A stretch of 64,000 nt of DNA, taken from contig OX596335.1 of the NCBI GenBank assembly GCA_951394405.1, positions 2,542,001 to 2,606,000 on the forward strand. Direction: 5' to 3'. This stretch comes from Coprinellus micaceus. Lineage: Eukaryota > Basidiomycota > Agaricomycetes > Agaricales > Psathyrellaceae. A program made the position numbers and the translations under genes. Below the pieces are notes generated by a model. That model had not been told where the DNA came from and ran no database searches. It saw nothing but the letters and a program-made list of their open reading frames with translations. Of this stretch, positions 46,278 to 58,140 are shown piece by piece (within the stretch, counting starts at the first letter, position 1; each line of letters begins with the position of its first letter).

Positions 46278-49200
46278 CTAATTGGTCACAGATCCCCTCA
46301 GGCGGATATCTCTGCTACTAGCACCAACCAGGACATCCGTGGTGCCAGCGGGGACACGCCAACGCTGTCCACTGGTGTCCCAGATCGACAGGTCGAACCT
46401 CGAAAGCTCCATCGTGACACTCTTGGTCTGGCCAGGTGCCAAGTACACAGAGTCAAAGCCCTTCAGAGACTTGGGAGGCGAGTTGGCCGAGACGGGGAGC
46501 CCAATGTACAGTTGAGGTATCTAAACTTTATCATGAGAAGGAATCGCGGGACATAGCAAGGGCTACGAACCTCGTGTCCTGCAACGGTGCCGTTGTTCGT
46601 CAAGTCGAATGTCACCGTAACGACCTTCTCGTGCAGCCTAATAATTCATTAGCAAAGTTCTGAGTTCGAAATTTTCAAGACATACTTGGGATCCAAAGAT
46701 GTTCCAGGGCCACTGGGGATCATGACCTGGCCAGCGGACCCAGACACCCTCAGGTTCGCAAACACAAACGTTGTGTATGACAGTCCGAATCCGAACTCAA
46801 ACCTTGGTTCGATGTTGTTCTTATCAAAGTGGCGGTAGTCGATGTTCAGTCCTTCGGAGTATGTGATGGTGGGGACTTGGGTGTTGGAATTATAGAGGAC
46901 CTGAGCAGAGTAATCCTTGGCAGCCTTTCCGATTGTATAGGGCAAACGACCGCTAGCCAGTGGCCACCTTATGTCAGACAAATGGTGTGCACTAATGATA
47001 ATATATCCTTGTACCTTGGGTTGTAGTCGCCGAAGAGAACATCAGCAACAGCGTTACCTGCTTCCTGGCCAGGGAGACCGCTCCATACAACGGCCACAAC
47101 TGGAGCACAGAGTCAGTAAACAAAGCCTGGTCCATATTTTGGCATTCCTTACCGTTGGCGTTGTTGATCCAAGGCTCCATCTCGACCGGTCCAACGGTAT
47201 TAACCACGACAATCGTCTTGGTGTTTGATTGTGCGACGCGCTGCACAAGGGCGTCTCCGTTGTGCCATGCCTTCAAGTCATTTCTGTCACCAGCATGACC
47301 CTCAACCGTAAGGTAGCCCTCTCCGCCGTCGGCTAGAAAGCATGGTGAGTAGGCGCATCACGGAAGCTCGACCTCGACACTAACCTGTAATGAACACAAG
47401 GGCATAGTCCTTGCCGTTGGCGGCCGTAGCAGCAGCGTTGAGGTCTGTGTCGCTCAACGACTGGGAGACGGTCGTGCCGCTCCCAGCTCGCGATTTAATG
47501 GCATCCAACGGTGTAACGAGGTAAGGGTATTCAACGGTACCACTTCCCCAGCCTACGTTCACCCACTCAGTACAAGCTTAGGGCGGCAGGAGAAACTAAC
47601 ACACCCATTCCGAGGACACCGTCATTCCCAGCACGGTCCTCGTATCCGTTCGGCCCACGCGAGCCAGGTCCAGCGCCGTTTCCGATGATAGCGAGGGACC
47701 TGGGACTGTTCAAGGGCAACGCGCTTCCAACGTTCTTCAGCAAGACGGTCGAAGCAGCCCCGACAGCGCGTACGGTCCTGAAGTTAGGTAAGGGGGAGTG
47801 GAGCAGCTTTGGTAGAAGAAGACTCGCTGTTTGTGGTTGCCTTGGACGTCGATGTGTTGGCCAGCACCGTTGATGTTCCAAGAGTTGAAGTTGACGGAAG
47901 GGAAGCCGGTGTCTTGCTTCAGCAGGTACCAGGCCGCAATGATACGCAATGCGATATCCTTTAGACGAAGCATAAGTGAGATGAAGGCGATCGGGGTTGG
48001 TGGTGAAACGTACATCGATCCGCGAGGAGTTGACTCTGCCCTGATTCACAGCGTTTACTAGGTTCTGGCCAAAGTAAGTCGTGCCTACGGGACAGCATAA
48101 ACAACCGCTATGAGGGACAGTAGACAGGAATACGTACCTGATTCGTAGGTTTGGTCACCTTAATATGGAGGTCAGTGCCCACGAGTGAAAACCGATTCTG
48201 AAGAGTTTTTACCGGGCATTGTCATCTAGGAGCGAGGTCATTAACGTTACCCCGACAGCGTGTATAAAGAAACTTGCATCCAAGCCAGAGTTCACCGATG
48301 TGGTCGAGTGCGTTGCCCACCAATCTTGAAAGGGGAAAGGGGTGAGCACGAGTAGCTGTTTGGACGCCTTCGAGTCCTACCAGACATTACATCTGAAAAG
48401 GGGTGAGGGTGAGACGACATGGCTAGAGACAAGGCGGTGTACCCACATCCAGGGAATCCCATTTCTCCTTTCAAGATCTGGTTGAGCATCTTGTCATTTT
48501 CGCAAGCCCAAGTCGAGTTGAGCTGATCTACCGAAGCCTATGAGGGCCTGTTTCTTGTTGACGCTTCGGATGAAGGAGCTCACTGTAACTGCACATCACA
48601 GAGGCGACGTTCGCCTGGACGCTGCGAAGGAACTATGACAGAGTCAGCGTATTCCACTGCACGCCGCAAAGAACACTGATACCCACCGGTAAGAGGTATA
48701 TTTCATGTTCCTGCGTGCGTCCCCTATTAACGTATGCTTAAATACGATGCCCATCTGCCGAAGCTTACCGTTCTTAAAAAGGAATGAGCGATACCATCTT
48801 GGTCCAAAATAAGATTAGGCTCACCGGTCGTCGACGTTGGAAGAGCTAGACTCCCGGAAATGCTCTTGTTCGTTGTTGATGAAGTGCTTTGCACTTGTCT
48901 GTACACCCTGAGACTGAATGCCCATGATGGTCTCGTAGGCGGCTTCGCCGTTGAGGTAGGGGTCAGAGCCAAACCTAACGAAGGGAAGGGGAAGGTCGGT
49001 CATAATTGAATACCAGAGAGCCGGGGCGTGTCGACTCACGCCTCCCAGTTCCTTCCGCCAGCAGGTACGCGCTGAACATTCATGGCGGGTGCCAACGCAA
49101 CATTAATACCCTTTCCACGGAACTCAGCACCCATGTCGCTACCTCGCAGCCTCATGAGCGTGCGGTTGAATGTGGCAGCAGCGTTGATTCCACTGCATTC

Positions 49201-49971
49201 AGGTTTTGGTCAAAGATTTAGGGCCGGACTAAGGGCGGAATGCACGCACGCAGGGAAGGCGGTGACCTTGTCGGCAAATCTGATACCCAAAGGTCCGTCT
49301 AGTACGAAACCACGTCAGCCGGGTTCACATCGACGAGACTTGATCCTGACCCTGTAAGCACAATCCAGGGAAGCCAATCGAGGAAATGGCCGGCGTGTTC
49401 CCGACGCAAGGCCCCTTCCTCCATTGCACACCAGTGGCCAGGTTGACCTTGTCATTTAAAGACAGCTTGGAGATCGCGTTCCTAGCCTTTTCGTATGCGA
49501 CCCTCCATTCGGGTGACATATTCGCTGAAATACTTTATGAGAACATCTTTCGGTGCAGACACGGCAAGGATGAGTTACCGAATGCCCCGGTCGCCGTCGG
49601 GGTATACGGAGGTGCCGTTGACGTGGTAGTACCAGTTGGTACAGAGGTGGTGGGCGTGGGGACTGGGGTAGTCGAGCTCGCAGGGGTGGAAGATGTGGCC
49701 TGCCCAGGGAGACATTGCGAGTAGACTGATCGATCCACATTGAGAAATGATTGACTTGAAGAGGAGCAAAACTTACAATCGTTCAACTTGGTGCACACAC
49801 CGCCAGACACGCAGGCCGTACTCCCGGTCCTTCACTAACATTCAGAGATGCGAGTGGAAAGCACTAGTTGGCGGCAACATACCATCCGACGCCACCACAC
49901 TGCCCATAGAGCGGTTGTTGCGCTTGGGCGATGCTAACGCATAGAAGGACGGCTCCCAGGAGGCCTTTCAT
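46278..49971 (-). CDS. Secreted GH3 beta-glucosidase with N-terminal CBM1
   Basis: Hydrolyses cellobiose and related beta-glucosides during plant-cell-wall breakdown. The start at 49971 gives a signal peptide ([18 protein letters not shown]). A CBM1 cellulose-binding module follows: [12 protein letters not shown], then after an intron [17 protein letters not shown], then YSQCLPG, with the four Cys of the module. A Thr/Pro/Ser linker (about 40 residues) leads to the GH3 core: [72 protein letters not shown], and VMSDWWATHS with the catalytic nucleophile Asp. The GH3 C-domain includes [16 protein letters not shown] and [12 protein letters not shown], then an Fn3-like domain ending LRGSVTN. About fifteen short introns and about 820 residues. 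Similar CBM1-GH3 enzymes are known from white-rot fungi. Confidence 0.92.
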
Positions 49972-50431
49972 GGCTGATTTGCTGGATCCGAGCTCGTCTC
50001 GATTCCAATGGCATGGGACCTATCTTATAAGCGTCTCGCCCATACAATAGCTAGGGCCAATCCTGTGAAATCCTCGGAGCACAAGTCTCCAAGCTAGGGC
50101 GGTAATAGCACGGAGAAACAACGGACGTAAGAAGAAGCCTTCGCAGGTCGCGGGTGCAGGCACTAAGAAGAGCGAGAGCTGGTGAGAGTCGCACCGAGGA
50201 GTCGCTTGGCGGGACCCCATCCCACAAAACGTCCGGGTTGGTGGGGGGTTTAGCTTCACAGAACCTTTCAAAGGTCGTCACGAGTCGGAAAAGCGCGCTT
50301 CGTGCCACAACAACCGCTCGAGAAGGCGACCGTGTTGGTATTAAGTTGTCAATACGGTAATCCTATGATACAATGTAGAACTTAGCTGGTATACAGATAC
50401 CTTGGCGAGTTTCCGAGTCCAGCCTCTCCCA
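49972..50431. other. Intergenic region between beta-glucosidase and OSBP genes
   Basis: Promoter of the beta-glucosidase on the minus strand and 3' flank of the OSBP gene. A CreA-type GTGGGG occurs near 50249, but such short motifs are frequent. No coding support. Confidence 0.4.
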
Positions 50432-53100
50432 TTACCATAGCGGTCGGACAGGTTCCTTCCATCCTCGAGCGCGTGCTTCCCAGTATCCGCCAGCATATTC
50501 CCATTCGCCTCCCACCTGCCTGAACCATCGCGGCCGGGCGTCCTGCCCTTTCCGCCTGCGGTCCCTCTGCGCCTCCTCCACCCTCGTCTTCTCTGCCTCT
50601 GCTGTGTCAAGATCACCATGTTCCAACGCACGAATATCAGTACGTAACCTCGAGTCGGTAGGCGGTAGCTTCTGTGCGATGTCGGTCGTGATCTCGTTGA
50701 GCGTGATCCCAAAGGAAGTGAAGCCATAATACTCGTGGGTATTTTTCGGAAAAGGTGAGCATCTCCAGAGAACATGCAGATGGTCGTTGTCAAGCATTTG
50801 AGACATTTGATCATCCCATTTGCCTTCTAGTTGGCCTACGATCCCACCGTCGGACCCATGGACTGTTCCCGAGACGATGTTCGAGGGCCCCCAATAACCA
50901 TTCTGCTTGAAGTCTAGTACGCAACGCATTCCAGTGCTGACGTTCTCGATGGTCATCTTCCCACAGTGGTCGATATACTTGGTTCCAACCATGAGGTTCC
51001 TCATGAAGGACGAAGGTTTCGTCCTGAGATTTTGGTGAGATTTTGGTGAGTGCCGGTACGGTCGAGCAAGCGAATGGGAGCGACATACCAAACGTAGAGA
51101 TCAGACCCAATCTTTACTCGCGTCGTGCCGCTGGGAATGATCTCCAAACTCTTTCCTGAAGAGAGTCGGCTAGGCAATCAAAAGAAATCGTGGTTTGAAC
51201 GCACCCCAGAACTTGGTTCGACCGGCTGAAAGAGCGGTGAGCTCCCAACCCTGTCCCTCGGCATGATAGGCCATCTCGACAGGATTGTGCTGGACCTTTT
51301 CAGCTATAAACTTCATTCTGACGTCTTCAAATGTCTCTGCGAGCATTGGGTTACTAGCGTGGAGTCAGAGTGAAAAATGAAACGGCGAATAAGTGGCGCG
51401 ACGTACAATCCCTTCCTACCAGACCGGTGCCGTGTGTGCGCATATCCAGAGACGGCAAATGCAGCAACGTAGGAGATACGGGTGACAGGGTCAGCGTTAC
51501 TCGCGGCCTGATTCAAAAGGTCCCAGTACTCCATTTCTTCAGCAGTGCGTTGCAGAAGACTCAGAGGCTCGTTAAACGTGACAGGGAAGGTAATGGTTGA
51601 AAGATCCTATTAAATACACACTCAGATACGCTCATGATGCTGCTGTGCGGTGGACGTACCTTGCCTACGTTCTTCTTCAGGATTGTGAAAAGACTTCCTT
51701 CATCCTCAGGCGGTGGTGCTGGAAGCTGCGTCCGGTACGCATGCCGCAAGTGATCAACTCCGGGGGATATAATCTCCGTGGGCTCGTCGACCCCGAGATC
51801 TGTGTCAATACTGCTGTCGTCATCCGAGTCCTGGTCCTCGAACATGCTGGTAGTGTCAGTCGTAGTCGTCGTTTGACTTGGATGTTGTTCTTCATGCACG
51901 CCCGTTGAGGGAGACTCATTGCTGTCAAAGTGGAACTCTTCTGCTCCGTCCTCAGCATCGAACCATTCAAGTTCCGCGTCACTTGTGATGGATGCTGCAT
52001 AGGAGGCCCGGTGAGGGTGGGGGCACTTAAAGGGGGGAAATGGTGAACGCGGACTTGCGGCACGCGGGGAGTGCATGGCTTCCTCTGCAACAGCATTTGG
52101 CAATGTGCGCGGCGTAGCAGAGTGCGGCTCTTGCACCATCTTGGTGAGGGACGCATGTTGACTCTTGAGAGTGTCGATGACTTTACGGAGGTCCTTATAC
52201 AGGATGGCATTCTGGTGTGGAGCCGCGAGGTCTGACTGGTTCTCAGAGGAATCTAGGAAGGTAACAGCAATTAGCTGGTGGTAGGTGTATTGGGGCCAGA
52301 GACTTACGTTTCCTGAATAAACCAAACATCTCGCGGTGATGCTTGTCCTTTTCCGATTTGCGGCTACTCGAACTGGCATCTCGACTGATGCTGGGTGGTG
52401 AAAGTGAAAGTCCCTGTTCCAATTCGGTGAAGGTTTGCTCGAGCGCCTTGATGGTCTACAGGAACACGGTCAAGTCGACCGTGACAAGATATCTGTAGGT
52501 GACTTACGTCTCCCATCTCGTCCACCATATCGCCCGTCCTGTTGAGGTTGAAGCTGCCTTGACGTGCAGAGCTCATCATGCGAATGCTCGCCGACCTCTT
52601 GCCCCTTGCTTCCGCCCCGGTTGCCATGAATTTCCTAGCATCGCAGAACCGTATTAGACGAGGGTCGTAATGAGGGATCTGGTGTGTTTGACCTTAGTGA
52701 AGTCATCCACTGTTCGTATTCCTGCGTGCTCAGAGCCTTCATGTGGAAGGTAGCATTGTTGGCATCGAGGTGAATATCCTTCCTGCCCGGGCCACCGGAC
52801 GCGAGCGCAGCCTGACCCACGAAGAGATGGTCCCTCACGGGCTGCCCAGGTTCGAATGAGTACACGAGCAAGCCCGTCTGGTACAGCACGAAATAGCGGC
52901 GGGCGAATCCTGGGTCGCGAGGTTAGTGCTCGTCTTCACCCACCCTGTGGGCGCTCACCCTGCATTTTCTTGCGCCTCTTTTTGAGCAGCCATCCCTGCT
53001 GTACGATCTGGAGCTCTGTCGTGCCTGGCACAATGGGGACCACTGCGGACGAGATGGAATGGGAGAGGGCATGGTGTGTGGCGGGGTGAGCCTTCTTCAT
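50432..53100 (-). CDS. Oxysterol-binding protein homolog (PH-FFAT-ORD, Osh3-like)
   Basis: Lipid-transfer protein of ER contact sites. The start at 53100 precedes a PH domain: [19 protein letters not shown], then [18 protein letters not shown], then [21 protein letters not shown] coiled region ([14 protein letters not shown]) and an acidic linker follow. The linker contains EWFDAED, a near-consensus FFAT motif (EFFDAxE) that binds VAP/Scs2 on the ER. The ORD begins [20 protein letters not shown] and has [12 protein letters not shown], then the signature position reading [17 protein letters not shown], where most family members have [26 protein letters not shown] and [20 protein letters not shown] are strong matches. 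The C-terminus ends WKEPVRPLW. Eight or more introns. About 760 residues. A GOLD domain seen in yeast Osh3 is not visible upstream. Confidence 0.9.
51028..51049. repeat. 11-bp tandem duplication at an OSBP intron acceptor
   Basis: GATTTTGGTGA occurs twice in a row. On the gene's minus strand it lies just inside the 3' end of an intron, next to the acceptor before the GACGAAACC exon. Confidence 0.7.
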
Positions 53101-53472
53101 TGTCAGGGTTGAGATGTTGAGAGCAAGATATCTTCCTAATTGAGGTAGGTGATAAATATATTCACTAAATAATTGATATCGCGGAGACGTCAAGGACGGG
53201 CGCTCTGACGTCGACGGCAGTGACAGGGACGCAGGACAGGGGCGTATGTGTTTCGGCGTTGGACTGGAATCGCGGACATTCCTCCGACGGGGGGATGCTG
53301 ACAAGTCAACCTGGGTCCCAGCCACCCAGCGTATCGATTAGCTGATCGCCCGATGATTACTGTGCAAGGTCGTGACCCCATCCAGCGGTCCGGCTTATAG
53401 ATCGTTGCCCTCCGCTTTTCTTGTTCTCCAACCACCATCTCTACCCCCTTTCCCCCTAAAATCATCGCAGCA

Positions 53473-55342
53473 ATGGCAACGTCCGTATTTTCTACCTCGA
53501 GCAGCTCCATCCCAAGCTAATCATGTCGCGTTCAGTGGAGATATCGGTCTCATTGGCCTCGCCGTCATGGTACGTCTAACCGCAATCGAGTTTAGGGATG
53601 GTGACCATTGACACCGTCGTGCAGGGTCAGAACCTGATCCTCAACATGAACGACAAGGGCTTCAATGTCGTCGCGTTCAACCGAACAACCAGCAAGGTCG
53701 ACCAGTTTCTCGAGAACGAGGCCAAGGGTAGGCGGCTGACGTGCTGATGACGTCCTCCAGCCCATTTACCGCTTTCTGACTGGCATCAATATAGGCACCA
53801 ACGTCCAGGGCGCGCACTCTATCGAGGAGCTCGTCGCCAAGTTGAAGCGTCCTCGCAAAATCATCCTCCTCGTCAAGGCTGGCCAGGCCGTTGACGACTT
53901 CATCAAGCTCCTCGAGCCCTACCTCGAACAGGGCGATATTGTCATTGACGGTGGTAACTCCCACTACCCCGACTCCATCCGCCGCGCCAAGGAGCTCGAG
54001 GCCAAAGGCCTGCTCTTCGTTGGCTCTGGCGTTTCCGGCGGCGAGGAGGGTGCCCGACATGGCCCTTCGCTTATGCCCGGTGGTTCCCCCGCCGCCTGGC
54101 CCGCAATCAAGGATATCTTCCAGAAGACTGCTGCCCAGGTCAACGGCGAGCCCTGCTGCGATTGGGTCGGCGAGACTGGCTCCGGCCACTACGTGAAGAT
54201 GGTCCACAACGGTGTGTGCATCCCTTGGCGTCCAAGGATGCGGTTCTGATGTATCCACAGGTATCGAGTACGGCGACATGCAGTTGATCGCTGAGGCCTA
54301 CGACATCCTCAAGAGGGGCCTTGAACTGCCTGACGACGAGATCGCCGACATTTTCTTGAAGTGGAACAAGGGCGTCCTCGACTCCTTCTTGATCGAAATT
54401 ACTGCCAACATCTTGAAATTCAATGACGATGACGGTGAGCCTGTCGTCAACAAGATCCTCGACAAGGCCGGCCAGAAGGGTACCGGAAAGTGGACTGCTA
54501 TCGCTGCCCTTGACGCTGGAACCCCGGGTAATTATCTCCTAACTTTTCGGCTTTGCTTTTGAGCTGAATGCGGGTTTAGTCACCCTGATCGGAGAAGCCG
54601 TCTTCGCTCGTTGCCTGTCTGCGATCAAGGATGAGCGTGTCCGCGCCAGCAAGGTCATTGCTGGTCCCCAGAAGGAGCCTTTCCGTGGCGACAAGCAGCT
54701 CTTCATCGATGACCTCGAGCAGGCACTCTACGCCTCCAAGATCATCTCTTACACTCAGGGCTTCATGCTCATGCGTGAGACCGCCAAGGAGGTCGGCTGG
54801 CACTTGAACTACGCTGGTATCGCCGCCATGTGGCGTGGTGGTTGCATTATCAAGGTATGCTCCGGTCTCGGGTTTTGGATGCCTTTTGGATCGTTCTTTA
54901 CTTATATTGTGGCAGAGTGTCTTCCTTGGTGACATCACCGCTGCTTACAAGAAGAACCCCGAGTTGGAATCTCTCCTGTTCGACGACTTCTTTAACAAGG
55001 GTATGAGTTCCTTCTTCTATTCATAGCAAGGCCTTCATTAACCGGAATAATTGAATGGCAGCCGTCCACAAGGCCCAGCCCGGTTGGAGGCGAATTGTCG
55101 CTCAGGCGGTTCTGTGGGGTATTCCCACCCCCGCTTTCAGCACCGCTCTCGCCTTCTTTGATGGCTACCGCAGCGAGATTGTCCCTGCCAACCTCCTCCA
55201 GGCCCAGCGTGACTACTTCGGTGCCCACACCTTCCGTGTCCTTCCTGGCAAGGAAAACGACAAGTTCAAATCTGGCGAGGACATCCATGTTAACTGGACT
55301 GGACGTGGTGGGAACGTATCCGCTTCTACCTACAACACATAA
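53473..55342 (+). CDS. GND1: 6-phosphogluconate dehydrogenase, decarboxylating
   Basis: Third enzyme of the oxidative pentose-phosphate pathway: makes ribulose 5-phosphate, CO2 and NADPH. A very short first exon, ATGGCAAC (53473-53480), splices to TGGAGATATCGG at about 53537 to give [17 protein letters not shown], the NADP-binding fingerprint. [20 protein letters not shown] and [20 protein letters not shown] follow, the latter being the 6PGDH signature. The catalytic Lys is in [20 protein letters not shown]. Later [20 protein letters not shown] and [16 protein letters not shown] are typical. The C-terminal tail is [11 protein letters not shown]. At least seven introns; about 490 residues, the normal eukaryotic size. 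It faces the OSBP gene across 372 bp. Confidence 0.95.
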
Positions 55343-55613
55343 ACAATCTTCCTTGGGTATAAGCGGCGGATTTAGGAGAAGCAAATCTAGTAGCAGTATT
55401 TTCGAAACTCATGTACAACAGTATAACCTTCCTATGGCATTAGAGCTACTTCCTGTCGAATCTTGGGGAGGATGTCGATGAGTTGCGGTGGGACTACGGA
55501 GAAAGTATACCGACGGATCATAAATCCATTAATTTGGACGGTCCGCGAGATGACCGAGCGCTTGTCGCTTGCTTCCTCCCCACCGAGTCTCTGGGACATC
55601 GAACCGCGCGGAA

Positions 55614-57968
55614 ATGTGCGGAATCCTCTTTTCTCTGTATGCCGAGTCCTCTGGGACCGACGCCGAAGGGTGGGAAGAGCACTTTGATTCAATATGCGAT
55701 CGTCTTCGTCAGTTGAATGCTGAGCGAGGTGCAGTGGATGGCCTTTTTCTTGACATCACGCCCGCTAACACACGATCCTGAGAAGGCCCGGATTACCAGT
55801 CAAGCGTTGTGACGCGGCTATCGGACGAAGATCTTCTGAATCCAGGGCAGTCCATCCTGAATGCCGAGTTCTTTGGGGCTGAGCTTCATCTACGGGGCGA
55901 CGGCGCAGTGCAGCAACCTCATCAGAAAGACGGCAACATCCTGTGCTGGAATGGAGAAGTGCGGATTATTCAACACACTCTTTGCCAATTCTGTAACCGA
56001 TGATATTGGTTTGAAAGATATTTGGAGGGATAGAGGTGCGTTGGCACGCTCTACTCATATGCGCGAGGATGGCGCTCATAGTTAGGACGCCTAGATTTCT
56101 GCGCACGAGAACGATGGGGTGAGGCTCATGGAAGAGCTCTCAAAGGTCAAGGATTCAAAAGGCGTTGTGGAGGTGCTTGGGCGCTTGGAAGGACCGTGAG
56201 CGTTACCTTTTAACTTGTCTCGAGAGTGGCAAAGCATTGACCGCGCAACTGTCACTCTAGGTATGCCTTCGTATACTACCAGGTCAGTTCCTCCTTCTTT
56301 TCCTACAGGCGACGAATTGACAATCCGAGAAGAAAATGTCACGGCGGATATATTTTTCAAGAGACCCGTTGGGGAGGCGGTCGCTGCTCATTCACATACC
56401 TACCCCCGAATGCCCAGTTCTCTTGATTTCTTCGGTATCAGCTGGATTGGATTCCAATATTTCGTTCGACGAGCTATCTACCGAGTGTATTCACTATGTC
56501 GATCTTCAGGCCTTGGAGCAAGGGTGCTTGACCGCGCTCTCGGATGTGAGTTACCTCATACCGTTCCGCTCTGTCGGTATTCATTGTAGGAGCCGCAGGT
56601 TACAGAAGCCATAGGAAAGTCGATATCCCGGCTTCCAAGATTCACACCAGGCTCTGATCTCCCATACGTGAGCGCGGCCACTTTGCTGGGACCCTAATCC
56701 TTCAAACCATTGACCTCTGTAGTCTACTCCCATACGCCTCGACACCAGCCAACCCCCGGACGACCTTCTCAAGCTCGAGAGCCTCGACGAGATCCCTGAA
56801 CATCTACTGGACACAGTAAACGAGTTCCACAAGGTCCTCGACAAGAGCACGTGTATTCAGGTTCGAGGCATTCCTCGGTGTGGCCCAGAGGGCTCAGCGA
56901 GAATATCTGTGCTCTTTAGCGGGGGTATTGATTCCACGGCAGTTGCATACTTAGCTCACAAGTGGGTGTTGCAAAATCTCTTTCCTCTCTTTCCAAACTG
57001 CTGACCGTGCGTTGAAGGCACACCCCCTTGGACGAGCCCATCGACCTGCTGAATGTCGGCTTCGAGAACCCAAGAAAGGCCAGGGTTCAGCAAGTAGGAA
57101 ATGCTGGCACATTCCTCAAGCAACAGAAAAAACGCGAGCGTGCTGCTCTCGAGAACGCTACCCTGCCGACTGCACCATCGTATTGGGTACCAGACCGTGT
57201 TACCGGTCTGCAGGAGCTGGAAGAGTTGAGAAGTTTGTGCCCTGGACGGACGTGGAATTTCGTCGAGGTCAATGTCCCTTATGAGGTGGGCTTCTCGTTC
57301 TGATTGTTGTGATATCGCGGTCTGACCAGACTCACTGTAGGAATGTCAGGGTTTGAAGCAAAAAGTCGAAGACCTAATGTTGCCTTCCCGGACGGTGATG
57401 GATCTGAGCCTTGCACTTGCATTATACTTTGCAGCGAGAGGGAAGGGCCTGATTCGAAGCAGCCCGGATGCTGACCCAGTACCATATACGAGTCCGGCAC
57501 GCGTCGTTCTGAGTGGTTTGGGATCCGACGAGTTATTAGGTGGATATGGCAGGCATAGGTCCGCATATAACACAGGAGGGTGGCCCGCAGTGATCGAAGA
57601 GGTACGCATCGATTTCGCATGCGTTACGCCAATCCTGACCAGAAGCGCAGCTGCAGCTGGAAATTGACCGGATACCGACACGAAACTTAGGGAGAGACGA
57701 CCGAATGATATCGAGTCATGGCAAAGAGACACGCCATCCCTTCCTCTCTCTGGACGTAGTCAATTTCTTGGCCAGACTACCTGTCCACCACAAGCTCGAC
57801 CCCCGACTGGATGTGGGCGCTGGTGATAAAACTCTGCTGCGATTAGTTGTTCGCAAGCTGGGTCTTGTCGAGGCGAGCTGTCGCAAGAAGCGCGCAATGC
57901 AATTTGGGAGCCACTCTGCGCGTATGGGCGGCGAGAAGAAGGGAGATGTTCCATTAGACGACCAGTAA
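55614..57968 (+). CDS. Asparagine synthetase domain-containing protein (ASNSD1-like)
   Basis: The ATG at 55614 begins MCGILFSLYAES, with the Cys2 nucleophile of a class II glutamine amidotransferase. Later exons give ILNAEFFGAELHLRG, IFFKRDPLGRRSLLIHIP and a divergent C-terminal half. The PP-loop is ISVLFSGGIDSTAVAYLAHK, then IDLLNVGFENPRKARVQQ. The asparagine-synthetase-like tail has RVVLSGLGSDELLGGYGRH and SSHGKETRHPFLSLDVVNFL, ending in AMQFGSHSARMGGEKKG. This order and the large spacing match ASNSD1 rather than Asn1/Asn2. The function of ASNSD1 in fungi is not established, so asparagine synthesis is not assured. Many short introns. The exon around 56630-56800 shows a frame change I could not place exactly. 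Confidence 0.82.
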
Positions 57969-58140
57969 ATTAGCGCGTATACGTAGAGGAAAATTTGCGG
58001 ATTTGTTTGGACTCACTCACGAGTGGGAAAAGGGGGGCCGCGCGCCGATGCCGCCCAGACGCGTTGTTGTTTGTTTGGTCTGCTCCGAGTCTCCTAGTCC
58101 GCTGCATCACCCGCACTCCAAGTTGCTCTCAGTGACCACT

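Noticed and set aside
53677..54279. 200-codon minus-strand frame opposite GND1
   Set aside because: Antisense of a highly conserved enzyme exon with C-ending codons; no independent evidence.
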